From Tillus elongatus (taxonomy: Eukaryota > Arthropoda > Insecta > Coleoptera > Cleridae), in assembly GCA_964006375.1 (NCBI GenBank), contig OZ023264.1, positions 171,032,295-171,096,294 on the forward strand: a stretch of 64,000 bases of DNA, written 5' to 3'. The notes beneath the pieces were generated by a model. The model saw only the letters and a program-made list of their open reading frames with translations. It did not search any database and was not told the DNA's origin. This document shows positions 11,530 through 21,866 of the stretch, piece after piece. Made by a program: the position numbers and the translations under genes. Positions within the stretch are counted from its first letter, which is position 1. Each line of letters opens with the position of its first letter.

Positions 11530-12382
11530 TTGGTTGAAAGCGAGGTTTTCATTCCATTTAATGTATCCTTATTGTTTCCGAGGGTTCCCACAAAGCAAAC
11601 ATTAACGTATTTAGAAGACTTGTTAAAAATGAATAGCATAAATGAAAGCGTCTGCAAAGAATATTTAACTTTAACAAGCCTTTGTATTAAACAAAATATG
11701 TTTCAATTCAACAATGAGTTTTTTGAACAAACCCAAGGCACGGCAACGAGCAAACACCTATCGCCATTTCTTGCAGACCTTTTCATGAGTAGATTGAAAA
11801 CAGATCTTGAAAGTGAAAGTAAGTATTTTTGTAGAGTGTGGTTCCGTTATGTGGATGTTATTTTCGCATTGTTTAACAAAAACATTTGCAGAATAGAAGA
11901 TTTCGATGCCAAATTAAACAATAAATTTGATTCTATATAATTTACCCACGAATTAGAAATTAATAATAAATTACCCTTTATAAGAGGACTAATATCAAAA
12001 ATAAGGACACTTTAGAAGTCGATGACCGTATTAAGGAAACCACCACTATTAGATACATTACGATCGACTCACATCATACGTACGCACAAAAAATTGCCAG
12101 TCTGAATTTTTTAGTAACAGAAAACAACGAAAATGTTAGCGGAAACAACAATTTTTAGAAGAGAGCAAGCCGAAAAAACCTTTGTTTGCTTACCATTTGA
12201 ACTTCGAATCACGAGGGCTCTAGAGAGCATTTTTAAGAGTCATTTCGCAACTGACATTTGCGACAAAAACTACTTAAAAAACTAGCTGGTTAACTTAAAA
12301 GACAAGAATAGTACGGCCAAAATGTCGGGAATTTATGAAATAAGATTTACAGGTTGTGATCTTAAATACCTGCGACAACACT
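11530..12382 (+). pseudogene. Penelope-like element RT + GIY-YIG, decayed
   Basis: Plus-strand relic of a Penelope-like retroelement polyprotein. The open part, 11530-11940, shows the RT motif A region (FIPFNVSLLFPRVPTKQT for the usual FDVxSLFTxIP), the segment EQTQGTATSKHLSPFLADLF, and motif C as WFRYVDVIF, in which the second Asp of YVDD (codon about 11857) is Val. Beyond a stop, other frames give RKP...RYI-type and TYAQKIASLNF sequence (12035-12115) and a GIY-YIG-like start, SGIYEIRFTGCDLKYLRQH (12323-12378). The frame then runs into the direct repeat at 12383. Several stops and shifts; inactive. Identification rests on colinear resemblance to the 58.5-kb copy. Confidence 0.82.
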
Positions 12383-12545
12383 AAGTGAGTGGTAAGACAC
12401 GAAGCAACGTGCCCCCACCTAGTTACGGAACCAAGTAGTATGTTGTCACGCCATCTCCAAATAACACAAAGTGTTAAAAACTAGAGACTCTATACAATCA
12501 ACTAACAATTTTGTAAATTGTTAGTCCTGGCCCATTTCTTCCCTA
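12383..12545 (+). repeat. Direct repeat, unit 1
   Basis: Starts AGTGAGTGGTAAGACACG and ends at CCTAATATAGGG. Repeated in the same direction at 12706-12873 and inverted at 17243-17372. It abuts the truncated GIY-YIG domain, so it may derive from the terminal repeat of the Penelope-like element. Confidence 0.8.
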
Positions 12546-12583
12546 ATATAGGGACAAAGTATGTAAGGCTAGACGCATTCTTA

Positions 12584-12650
12584 CCACAATTAGAACCGCA
12601 GACCGGTTTCGTTCTAATTAGAGCTCGTCAGTACGGCATACTAATTGTAG
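12584..12650 (-). ncRNA. Hammerhead ribozyme (type I fold)
   Basis: On the minus strand, read from 12650 to 12584, every part of a hammerhead can be placed. The outer stem I is 10 base pairs (CTACAATTAG with CTAATTGTGG, one G-U), followed by a small internal loop and a 6-pair inner stem I ending next to the core. The core strands are CTGACGA and GAAA. Stem II is GCTCT/AGAAC with an AATT loop and one mismatch. Stem III is minimal (AC..GT). The predicted cleavage site follows GTC, between 12601 and 12600. Short stem III type I hammerheads are known from Penelope-like elements and related retroelements. Activity is not shown. Confidence 0.78.
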
Positions 12651-12654
12651 CGAA

Positions 12655-12910
12655 AATACACCTATAAAGTAATACGGCTATGGTAGCCAGCCTTCCAACA
12701 CTCACTGAGTGCTAAGACACGAAGCCACGTACCGCCACGTAGTTGCGGAACCAAGTAGTATGTTGTTACGCCAGCTCCAAATAACACAAAGTGTTAAAAA
12801 ATAGAGACTGTATACAACCAACTAACAATTTAGTAAGTTGTCAGCCCTGGCCCATTTTTACCATAATATAGGGCCGGCCACCATAGCCGTATTACTTTAT
12901 AGGTGTATTT
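12655..12910. repeat. 31-33-base inverted repeat pair
   Basis: Arms about 12655-12686 and 12878-12910 are reverse complements with one mismatch (AATACACCTATAAAGTAATA...). They enclose the second direct-repeat unit and start just past the ribozyme, implying an inverted-plus-direct arrangement like the terminal regions of Penelope-like elements. Confidence 0.8.
12706..12873 (+). repeat. Direct repeat, unit 2
   Basis: Second copy of 12383-12545, about 90% alike by eye, including GGAACCAAGTAGTATGTTGT and CACAAAGTGTTAAAAA. Confidence 0.8.
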
Positions 12911-13600
12911 ATAATGCGGTCGTTCGACCTCTGTGAGTCCGTATCTCTTCGCGATTATTTGTGAATCACCTTGGCAACATTATTATGTCTTTGGACCTAG
13001 CTAGTGACGGAGGTCCACTGCAGATATGCTGGATTCGTTCGTTGATAGTCTTACATAAACGGAACCTACTATCGATCTATTGGCCCAGGATGTATTTGCG
13101 ATAAGCTCTCGTCTTGATTACTTATCTTAAATTGAGAAAATAAAGCCTTCTGTCTCACCGTAGAGGCCCCCGGTTGGAAGCCACCCCGTGGGACCCTTTT
13201 CATCAATGTGGTCTGAAGTAAGTGCTGCGATAAATCTCCCATGGAGTCCCTTGCTTCTCCACGCATCGATACGGCCTTCAGCTTTAGCATAGGTAACTCT
13301 TTATTCTCCTGAGCTAGACTCAATGGGCTAGCATCTTTGTCCTGAGAACAAACGGCTGTATAAAATTCTGAGTCATCGGTAAGAAAGTATTTTTGGAGTC
13401 TTGTTTCCTGCTGACGACATAGCGTTTCCAGGCTGCGAAGTCATCCCCCCGTATTATTTCGAGGTAAGTACAACATGCGCATGGAACTGTGAGGATGGTG
13501 GAGCCGGTGTCGTTCTTATTTTTCTGTCAAAGGCTTAGAGAGATGTATCTGTCCATTTTATTACACCAAAAGTGTAAATTGCCACCGGGATGGCCCAGGT
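12911..13600. other. Unassigned, moderately GC-rich
   Basis: Minus-strand frame 13323-13069 (84 residues) has no recognisable domain. It may be 3' sequence of the neighbouring LINE, but nothing confirms that. Confidence 0.35.
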
Positions 13601-13911
13601 ATTAATTGCAGAGATTTTATTTCTTGAATATGTTGTATCCGCATATCTTATTCACACAGGAAAGTACCTTATTCCGAATTCTATTTCTGGTGTTTGTATA
13701 AGATATTCCTAGTAACTGTAGTAACCCCAGGTATTTGTATGCATCCTCAGTGCCAAGGTGTTTGATTATCGTATCTTCAGGGAGCCGTAGATTGTATTTT
13801 TTATCCTGGATCTGGCCACGCCTGTCCAATCCAAGTAGTAGTAGTAGTAGTAGCAGTGGTGGGGAGGCCAACGCCAAGCAAGTAGGCCACCATGGGCCCT
13901 TTTTGCCAACC

Positions 13912-15251
13912 CTAGCAACCATGCTCTACTCCTCCTCGGTTCCGTCCCCAAACCGCCTCGACCTCGAGATGAAGGCCGTGGCGGTCTTCAATTGGACGGT
14001 ACTTACCTGATTCCTTTGCAGAGTCCTCGATCCGAAGACTCCCAAAAGCATCGAATTCGCACAGGTAGTGGTAGGACGTTTCCTCATCCTCGCCGCATTC
14101 CTGCCAAATGGGATCCCTCTCTACGCCTATCAATGTCAGGTGTCTTCTAATGACGCAGTGGCCTGTGAGCACCCAAAGGTGAAGCGTAGGTCGACTCCTT
14201 TCGAGTAGCCAGACAGTTTTATCTCTGTCTGGCCCCTCCACGAAACCCCTCGCTTACCTGCAGCCACCAACCGACCCCCAGTGCTTCTTCATTGCTTCCT
14301 CGGTCCACCTGTCTAAGGCGACAGAGACTGTCTTCCTACTTATACCTATCGCCGGCTCCGGACCACAGAACGGCCGCCGGGAACCGAGCCTTGCGAGATT
14401 ATTCGCCACCTCATTCCCGCCACGCCATAGTGTCCCGGAACCCACACTAGTGGTACCTCCTTTGTCCTGGCTAGTGCTCTGAGGGCGTCAGCGCACTCCT
14501 GAACAAGTGTAGACCTGATTCTGGCCGCGCAGAATGCCTGGAGGGCTGCCTGGCTATCCGAGCAGATGTACACACATTTCTTGGGACTCCTTTTCACAAC
14601 CTGTCTGTTGGCCACAGACAGGATAGCGTACACCTCTGTTTTGAATGCCGTGGTATATGCGCCAAGAGCATTGCTCTCGCGCACCCCCAGGTCCTTGATG
14701 TATATTCCTGCCCCGGAGGATTGTTGGTCCTCCAGCCGTGATCCGTCGGTGAAACAGACCAGGCTTGCGGGCTGGAATTCGACCTCATTTTTCCTCCACT
14801 GGTCCCTACTGGGGATCCTGAGGGTGTATGGCCTAGTCAACCTAATATCATCCTCGGCATCCCGTACCTTTATGGCGGATATCGGAATTTCCTTTTCCAC
14901 CTCCTTGGCGACTCTTGCATGCCCTATTACTGCTCACTCTCCGCACCAGTTTCCTGTGTCTCGCATTCTGAAATGCGAGGCCATCGCCTCCCTCCTGACA
15001 CAGATGGGAAGCGGTGGCAGCATCAACAGGACCTCTAGCGCGGCTGAGGGTGTCGTCCTCATACCGCCTGTGATACCCAGGATTGCCAGCGTTTGGAGTT
15101 TGGCCAGCTTTCTGCTGGTAGTTTGATTCAAACCGCACCACCAGACCAACGCCCAATCCAAACTCCACGCAGATATCATTACTGAACATCTGGACAAGGG
15201 TGAATTCGCTTTGTTATTCGTCCCTGCTTGATGCATACGGTTCGAGGTCAT
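13912..15251 (-). pseudogene. RNase H-bearing LINE, ORF2 C-terminal part
   Basis: Minus-strand relic of a non-LTR retrotransposon. From 15251 it reads LAKLQTLAILGITGGMRTTP and SAALEVLLMLPPLPI, the typical end of the RT region in LINEs with RNase H (LOA/I/Outcast-like). An in-frame TGA lies at 14934-14936. The RNase H domain follows (14900-14350): CFTDGSR, KTEVYAI, ICSDSQAAL and WVPGHYGV supply the D, E, D and H positions. A frameshift near 14420 leads to GNEVANNLAR, where Asn replaces the usual final Asp. After another stop near 14245 comes LTGHCVIRRHLTLIGVERD and a C..C..H..C knuckle (ECGEDEETSYHYLCEF). The relic has at least two stops and one shift and no 5' half. Clade placement is tentative. 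Confidence 0.88.
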
Positions 15252-15298
15252 TCGTGTAGAATTGGTTTGATATGCGGACGTCCGGACTTTTCTTCACA

Positions 15299-15300
15299 AG

Positions 15301-15356
<56 letters not shown>

Positions 15357-15408
15357 TATTACTATTATTATCATTATTATCATTATTATTATTATTACTA
15401 TTATTAAA
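15299..15408. repeat. (TTA)n microsatellite
   Basis: About 36 ATT/TTA units with a few C interruptions. It borders the truncated 5' side of the LINE relic, so it is not that LINE's 3' tail. Confidence 0.95.
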
Positions 15409-16275
15409 CATGTCTGGATATTATAAACTTATACAAGATCACCAAGGAATTTGTAATTTACGACATAAGACTCCATAAAAACTACTTTTGCGTTTAATCT
15501 AGATGAAAGTAATTAAATCTAATACTGTTTATTTATTCAAAAGCTGTCAATCGCATTATTTAACTCGCTATGCGGAAAACGCTTTGACGCTTTCAATTTC
15601 CAGTAGCTGAGGTTAGCGCGGGTAAGAATTAACAAAGTTTGAAGTGCGAAACGAGCATCCTGATGGTATGCTGAAAATAGATATTTGTCATATACGACGT
15701 ACGCAGTAGCTTAAAAGGATTGAGAAGCCACTTCGAGTCAGGGCTTCCCAAGCCTTTTATCTTATGCGAAAACTTGATACTGAAATTGGCCCCGAAGAGC
15801 GATGCCTCTAAGTAAGTTAGCTAGTATAGAGTAAAGCGAGGTTGCAAAGCAGCACCTTCCCCCAAAACAACTCAATTACTAAAGTTAATTACAATGTAAT
15901 TTAGTGAGCTAATTGCTACTATTTAAACCGCTTAGAATATCTACTGGTTCAGATACATAACGCCATGTTAACGCCAGATGTTGTTATTATAATTTTCTGC
16001 ACTGCCGGCAAACTTGAAATGCGACAACGAAAGCACAAAACATTCTTGTAAGTTAAAGCGCGTGTAATGCTGAAGCTTAACAATAGTAACTTCCGATAAA
16101 ACTGCCTCAGTTACTCTCTGCCAGAATAAAGTCCTGCAAGTTAGCCATTGTTTCACAAAATGTAATTCATAAGTTAGTTAATTACATAATCATTCATGAA
16201 ACCTTATTCGTGGCGTCCAACTTGGGGCTATGTGATTTTATTTTACTTTGTTCAGCAAAGAAAAGATAATAAACA
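15409..16275. other. No recognisable feature
   Basis: No domain or in-window repeat found; small frames only. Confidence 0.5.
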
Positions 16276-16398
16276 CAATTTGGAGAACCCAGTTCATCAC
16301 AATACAGTTTTTAGACAAGACGATCGTTTCGATAATAAAATTAGCGTCATGAGAGGGATGAATAATCTGTATTGTGATGAATTTGGTTCTCCAAATTG
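16276..16398. repeat. Foldback element, second copy
   Basis: Arms 16276-16307 and 16367-16398 match at 30 of 32 positions as reverse complements. The loop carries GACGATCGTTTCG and a degenerate hammerhead-like core on the minus strand (CTCATGA ... GAAAC). Confidence 0.8.
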
Positions 16399-16608
16399 TA
16401 CTTATCAGTGATCCTCACAGGCTCCAATCTTCACTCAGTGTAAAAAAGATAAACTTTGATTGTGTAGTGCTTCTAATCTAATGAGACATTTATGAAATGC
16501 GAACTTTAAAATATGTTTTACATTTTAGACCGAAAGGAATGGTGACCATACAATTCCAGAGAATAAGAACTGGATACCTAGTTTTTAATTGTTTTTTTTT
16601 CACAAGAT

Positions 16609-16848
16609 ATGTATAGTTGTTCCATAATTTATTGTTATTTATTAGATTATATTTTATTTTTGCACCATTTTTTTAAAGAGTCTGCAAGGGCAGTAAACTA
16701 CTTGGTTTTATTACCAGATCATCATAAAGCCGGTCAAAACATTTTGGTTGCGTTGCTGCGTCCAAAATTTGAAAATCTCCAACCACTTGACATGTTTAGC
16801 CTGGGAGTCACAGGAGGGAATTTGAAAAAGTGCAAAACCAAGTCTTAA
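16609..16848 (+). pseudogene. Possible pogo/Tigger-type transposase scrap
   Basis: The last third of this frame (VALLRPKFENLQPLDMFSLG) resembles the LxPHxxHxLQPLDVxxFG block near the end of pogo/Tigger DDE domains. The rest has no identifiable motif and no catalytic residue is visible. A very decayed piece or a chance resemblance; nothing else supports it. Confidence 0.3.
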
Positions 16849-17242
16849 GATATCCTAATTTAAAAAGAAAAGGACAAAGTTTCAATTACAATGATATCAG
16901 AACTGTAAGAAGACGAAAAGAGTTTTTAGTTTGTGAGTCTTTAGAGTCGGAGAACAGTGAACATGCGCTTCAAGAAAGAAAGTAATTAAGTTGATTTTGA
17001 TAAACATTATATAGACCAAGAAATTCGACCACAATGTTAGACTTAACAAGAAATCAAAGCGAAGATGTTCGTTTAGGCAAGACATCTGTGGATATACTAG
17101 CAAATTACATACACCTGGACTCAGCGCTGTTGACAACCAACTTGTTTTTACCGAGCGTCGTCCCAGGCATTTCTGAGCTTTATATACAAGATCTCCTCGG
17201 TCTGTAAGTCTAGATGCATTCTCGCAACAATTGTTACTTTTT

Positions 17243-17372
17243 CCCTATATTGAGGTAGAAATGGGCCAGGGTTGACAATTTTCTAAATTACAGTTATTTG
17301 GAGCTGGCGTGACAACATACTACTTGGTTCCGCAACTAGGTGGCGGTACCTCCACCACTCACTTAATCTCCT
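17243..17372 (-). repeat. Inverted third copy of the 12.4/12.7-kb repeat
   Basis: Reverse-complement match (TATTTGGAGCTGGCGTGACA, ACTACTTGGTTCCG, CCACTCACTT). It is preceded at about 17205-17235 by GTAAG.CTAGA.GCATTCT, which also occurs at 12563, so the order of blocks has been rearranged. Confidence 0.75.
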
Positions 17373-18220
17373 CGGTACTTACTATCACAGTGAACGTTAC
17401 ATATTATTCAATTAGACAGTGCAGTCGGAAGCGACGTGAGGTGGTAGGTGTGATAGTATTTTCCTAAAGCAGGTGCACTGCAGGGCAACAATCAGAAAAT
17501 AAACGGAATGGAACACATATGAGGGGATATACTGCTCATAATAACTAGTCAAACTGGCAAATCTTCTATAATGACAACCTTTTTTAGAACCAATAGAATA
17601 ACTATATGCCACCTTAATTGCACTTAAGGACGCTCTTCAGCAATATTTCACACTGAACTATATTACTTTTAACTGTGCGATCCAGGGTAATACACTATTA
17701 ACAAATGTACTAGGTTTCATTGAAGTGTTGACATATTTACATTTTGTAAACAAACTGTCCATCTCTTTCGCTGCTATGACATTTCCTTCTCTCTGAGATA
17801 AAGGACTTGAAATTTTATGTTTATTGAAATATCTTCCATTTGTTTCTTGTTATCAGCTTTATCTTTATCTGTATATTTCTTATATTTTTAATTGAAAATT
17901 TGTTATCTTGAAAAAAGAGTGTAAAAATTGGCATATTTAAACAGATGATGAATGAAAGAACTTGAGAAATATAGGTTGTAATTACCTGCAGCAGTTGCTG
18001 GATCTCATCAAGTTTGTTGTTAAATATCAACATCAATTTTGTAGCATTTTAAATTTTATACCTTTTTTCCCTGTTGTCACTTTTCCGACAAAAAGAAAGT
18101 TCAGATTTTCAGAGTTGAGACCAAAACAAAGTTATGTCCCTTGAAGATTTTATTAAACATTAAGGTCTCATAGGGGATGCATTGAGCGCTCTGCAAGTCA
18201 TCCGTAGCTAGGTTACAGTC
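17373..18220. other. No recognisable feature
   Basis: AT-rich; small frames without domains. Confidence 0.5.
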
Positions 18221-18318
18221 GTTGTCAAATCTGACATTATTTAAATTTATTAAGTTTTACAACAATTATTGTCTTGTGCTTCTTGTTTTCTTTTGTGATA
18301 ATAATTTGTTGCTCAAAA

Positions 18319-18640
18319 TAGCTGGAAAATTCTCGATTAATGAACAAGTTGACATGCTTATGGTATTAGGGTTTTGCATGGGCAATTGCCGGAGAAGTGT
18401 AGAGGTATATCGAAGAAGATTTCCTAACCGTAATATACCACATCGTCAAACGTTTGCCAATCGTGAACGTAGAGCTCGGAAAACGGGTTCCTTTTTCATA
18501 AAGAATGCTGGAAGACGCGTTCATGCAGTGAACGCACGAATTGAGGAGCGTCTTCTAGACAGTATTGAAAGTGAGCCTAAAACCAGCACCAGACGGCTAT
18601 CCAGGCAGTTTCATGTAAGAGGAAAAATAATTTACTGGCG
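18319..18640 (+). pseudogene. Mariner-type transposase, N-terminal fragment
   Basis: The frame open from 18222 to 18737 contains IAGKFSINEQVDMLMVLGF, RRSVEVYRRRFPNRNIPHRQ, then RIEERLLDSIESEPKTSTRR: the helix-turn-helix N-terminus seen in the complete transposase at 47.8-49.0 kb (GHFSFEEKFDMLKCY, KMYSNYYPERVQPNRKI). The initiator Met appears mutated to ATA at 18319. Similarity ends near 18640 and no catalytic domain follows, so the gene is truncated. It is a third mariner subfamily distinct from the 1.1/31.3-kb pair. Confidence 0.75.
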
Positions 18641-18737
18641 ATTTGAGGTCGGGAAGTGCAGGGGGTGGACTTTTAAGGGTGGAAAACGGTTTATCACGAT
18701 TTCCGCCAAAACTACAATTCCTATCGAAAAAAGTTAA

Positions 18738-19143
18738 ATGGCAAAGTTGTAGGTAATAACTTTTGTATCCAAACTTTTTTCACATAACCTCAAAATATCT
18801 GCGAAAAATCAATAGAACGACTTTTTGGGTTTTTAGTTTTCTCTCCCACAAAAAAATTCACGAAATTTGGTGGAAACTTGTCTTGTTAAGTCCCAAATAT
18901 GCTGTAATTTTTCCCATTCGAAATATTTATTTTTTCCCCATATTTTGATTTTATATGGAAAAAGTAACCTCATTTTCAATCGAAAATTCTCACGTCAAAA
19001 AAGTTGATTTTTAAAAAAATCGCTGCGCTTTTTGTTCGTTGGAACCTCTACTTTCAGCTGGTGTACAAAAAAATATATACATTACTATGAAAAATTTTCT
19101 CAGAAAAAGCAAAAAAAAAACGAAAAATCTCGATTTCGAAAAT
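18738..19143. other. AT-rich spacer
   Basis: No coding signal. It may include the lost left end of the piggyBac element that follows. Confidence 0.4.
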
Positions 19144-19783
19144 TTTGAGTTATTTATTGAAATATAGATTTTAATTAGTCGAAAAATGTAAAGTTCCATG
19201 TTACATTGATAAACTAAGAAATTGCAAATCCATGAAATATAGAGTTTGCAAAAAACATGCGAAAATAGTTAGTTTTCTAAATATTAAAGATGGGATTTAA
19301 AGGAGATTTAATCTAAAAAATGTGACTGCTGTAACTTTTTTCGATACAAAAGTTGAATAGAAAATCTTATAATATATAAATATATTTATGCATAAAATTG
19401 TACGATTCAATTTATATACTTATAAAGTTATTCATTATAATATTTTGAAACACATTTATCACCTTATCTGAAATTCTAATCACTTTTCCATTAGTTTTTG
19501 CCTCTTTGATGGCATTCCTTCATCGTTAGATTCGAAAAATCTTTCCGATTTCAGTTGATCTTCGAAATATTTAAGACCATCATCGTCTTCCGTTTCCAAT
19601 ATTTTTTCCAATGTGTATTGTTTCTTCATCCACAATTTCATCTGAATCATTTACTTCCTCAAAATTTCCCGTAAGCCGTTAATAAATAGGCACCTACGCA
19701 TATAGTTTAAAAATCTTTCTCCAACTTTCTCAAAAAATATTGTAGATATCTTATAAACTATTAAGTTTATTACGTTATCTGGT

Positions 19784-19860
<77 letters not shown>

Positions 19861-19940
19861 TTGAAATTTCTTAGTTTATCAATGTAATATGGAATCTTAC
19901 ATTTTTCCAGTAATTAAAGTGTAAATTTCAATAAATAGAG
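19144..19940. repeat. Inverted-repeat pair around (TA)n
   Basis: Arms about 19144-19225 and 19862-19940 are diverged reverse complements (both contain AATTTCTTAGTTTATCAATG in one orientation). Between them lie short minus-strand frames at 19450-19680 with acidic residues and a PSKRQK motif, and the TA tract at 19783-19856. It could be an insertion into, or the 5' region of, the piggyBac element. Confidence 0.6.
19783..19856. repeat. (TA)n microsatellite
   Basis: TA tract with one C interruption at 19800. Confidence 0.95.
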
Positions 19941-19954
19941 CAAAATTTTAAACA

Positions 19955-21687
19955 TTGATTAAAAATTTCGAAGTCGAGATTTTAGCTCTGCTTGATGAAA
20001 TTCCTTCTGATGGAGAGTCAGTAATAAGTGAATATGAGGAAGAAGAGGAAGAAATTATTGAAGACATCATTGAAAATAATGAAACTACCGAAGCGATTGC
20101 TCAGGACGCTATTTTGAGTGACGACGATTTGGCAATTGGGAGCGACATAGATAACGACCCAGGCGATTTAGAAGATGATATACCACTTATCCACTTTGTG
20201 AACTGGAGAAAACAAGAATTTGCTCTGAATTTAAATCATTTTCAGCAACTAACTGGTCCCAGCTCTGAAGTACCACTTGATGTCACATAACCTATAGATT
20301 TCTGCTTGCTTATTTTTGGCGATGCTATTCGTCTGGTTACAGAACAAACAAACTTGTATGCCACCCAGGAAAAAAGAAACTTCATTCCGACAACTGAGAG
20401 GGAAATGAAAATTTTTATAGCGGTAAATTTGCTCATGGGTATAAGAAAGTCTCCCTCCTTTCGCGATTACTGGTCTTCGCGTCCAGAACTACGTGATGAG
20501 CTCATAGTATCAAAAATAGGCGTAAAGCGTTTTGGCTCCCTGCTAACTAGCCTCCACTGCAATGACAATGCCACAATGGCGAACAAAGAGGAGTCCGGTT
20601 TTGATCAATTGTTTAAAATCAGACCATACATGGAATTCCTAAAGAAAAACTTCCAGAAATATTACTGCCCATCAAAAGAAGTGTCAGTTGATGAAAGCAT
20701 GGTAAAGTTCAAAGGCCGAATAGCTTTCAAGCAATATATGCCAATGAAACCTGTAAAAAGGGGGTTTAAAATCTGGGCGTGCGCCGATAAAGAAGGTTAT
20801 CTAAGTAATTTTGAATTATATACAGGAAAGCAACAAGATAAATGTGAGAAAGGTTTAGGTGAACGGGTAGTGCTTGACATGACTAAGGGTCTTGAAGAAA
20901 AAGGACACCACGCTTACTTTGATAACTATTTCACAACAACTGATCTTTTACGTTCTTTACAAGAAAATGAAATCTGCGCGTGTAAAACTGTACGCGCAAA
21001 CAGAAAAAATCTTCCCACTGGATTGAAAGGCTATAAGGAAATGAATCGAGGTGATTTTGATTGGGCAGTTTATAGAGACAAAGTATCTTGTATCAAGTGG
21101 AAGGCAAAAGAACTATTCAGATGCTCTCTACTACACATTCTCCTACAGATCAAACTAAAGTGAATAAAATGGAGAAAGATGGAAGTATGACTGAAGTCAA
21201 TTGCCCTAAGACAGTTGTAGAGTACCGAAGGTATATGGGTGGAGTTGACGAAGCCGATAGGATGAAATCTTACTACGCCATCGATCGGAAATCCCGAAAA
21301 TAGTACCACCGTCTATTTTGGCATTTTCTCGATACATCAGTAGTAGTCAATTCATATATAATATTCAAACGGAGGACCAAAAGTGCTATGAGCCTCAAAA
21401 TTTTCCGATGTGAAGTAATACTTAGTTTGATTGGGGCTTCCGTTTCAAGAGGCTCATGTGGAAGGCCATCTTCTACTAAAACAGTTGTATCCAGATTCAA
21501 GCCTTATGTACCAATAGATCAACGGCGTGATCAAGTAAAACATCTACCTGTGCACGGAACATCAAGACGCTGTGCTCAGTGTAGTACGGCCGAAAAACCT
21601 CATCGAACCAGATGGAGCTGCATACAGTGTAAAGTCGGGTTGTGTTTACTGGCAGAAAAAAACCGTTTTCTAACTTATCATCAATAA
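19955..21687 (+). pseudogene. piggyBac (PGBD-like) transposase, broken
   Basis: The acidic N-terminal region (EEEEEEIIEDIIE) has no clear Met and ends in a TAA at 20288-20290. The same frame reopens as the DDE domain (20306-21163). Catalytic Asp codons are recognisable at 20690 (SVDESMVKFKGR), 20786 (ACADKEGYLSNFELYTG) and 20921 (AYFDNYFTTTDLL). Frame shifts near 21110 into KVNKMEKDGSMTEVNCPKTV and YRRYMGGVDEADRMKSYYAI, followed by a TAG at 21301 and a further shift near 21340. The end (21540-21650) is the cross-brace zinc finger: CAQC, H and CIQC/GLC. Total length would be near the usual 550-600 residues. All key residues survive, but two stops and at least two shifts make it inactive. Confidence 0.92.
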
Positions 21688-21833
21688 TATAAAATATATG
21701 TAATCTTTCGATTTTGTATGTGTTCACTTGCACTTGCAAAAGTTAAAATAAATGTTTTTTTGCAACAAAGAAGTGTACTACATCATTTTTCTACACATTA
21801 AGATGATATATACCAAATGTCATTAGAATTGGA

Positions 21834-21866
21834 AATAACATTGAAATTGGTGCTTCAAAGGGTTAA
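21834..21866 (+). repeat. piggyBac right end with TTAA target
   Basis: AATTGGTGCTTCAAAGGGTTAA: inward-reading TTAACCCTTTGAAGC is the usual style of piggyBac terminus, and TTAA (21863-21866) is its target site. No matching left end was found upstream. Confidence 0.75.

Noticed and set aside
14566..15126. 186-residue plus-strand frame
   Set aside because: Antisense shadow of the RNase H LINE relic on the minus strand.
15230..15260. GGTTCGAGGTC as a tRNA B-box
   Set aside because: No A-box or cloverleaf could be formed around it, and it lies in LINE coding sequence.
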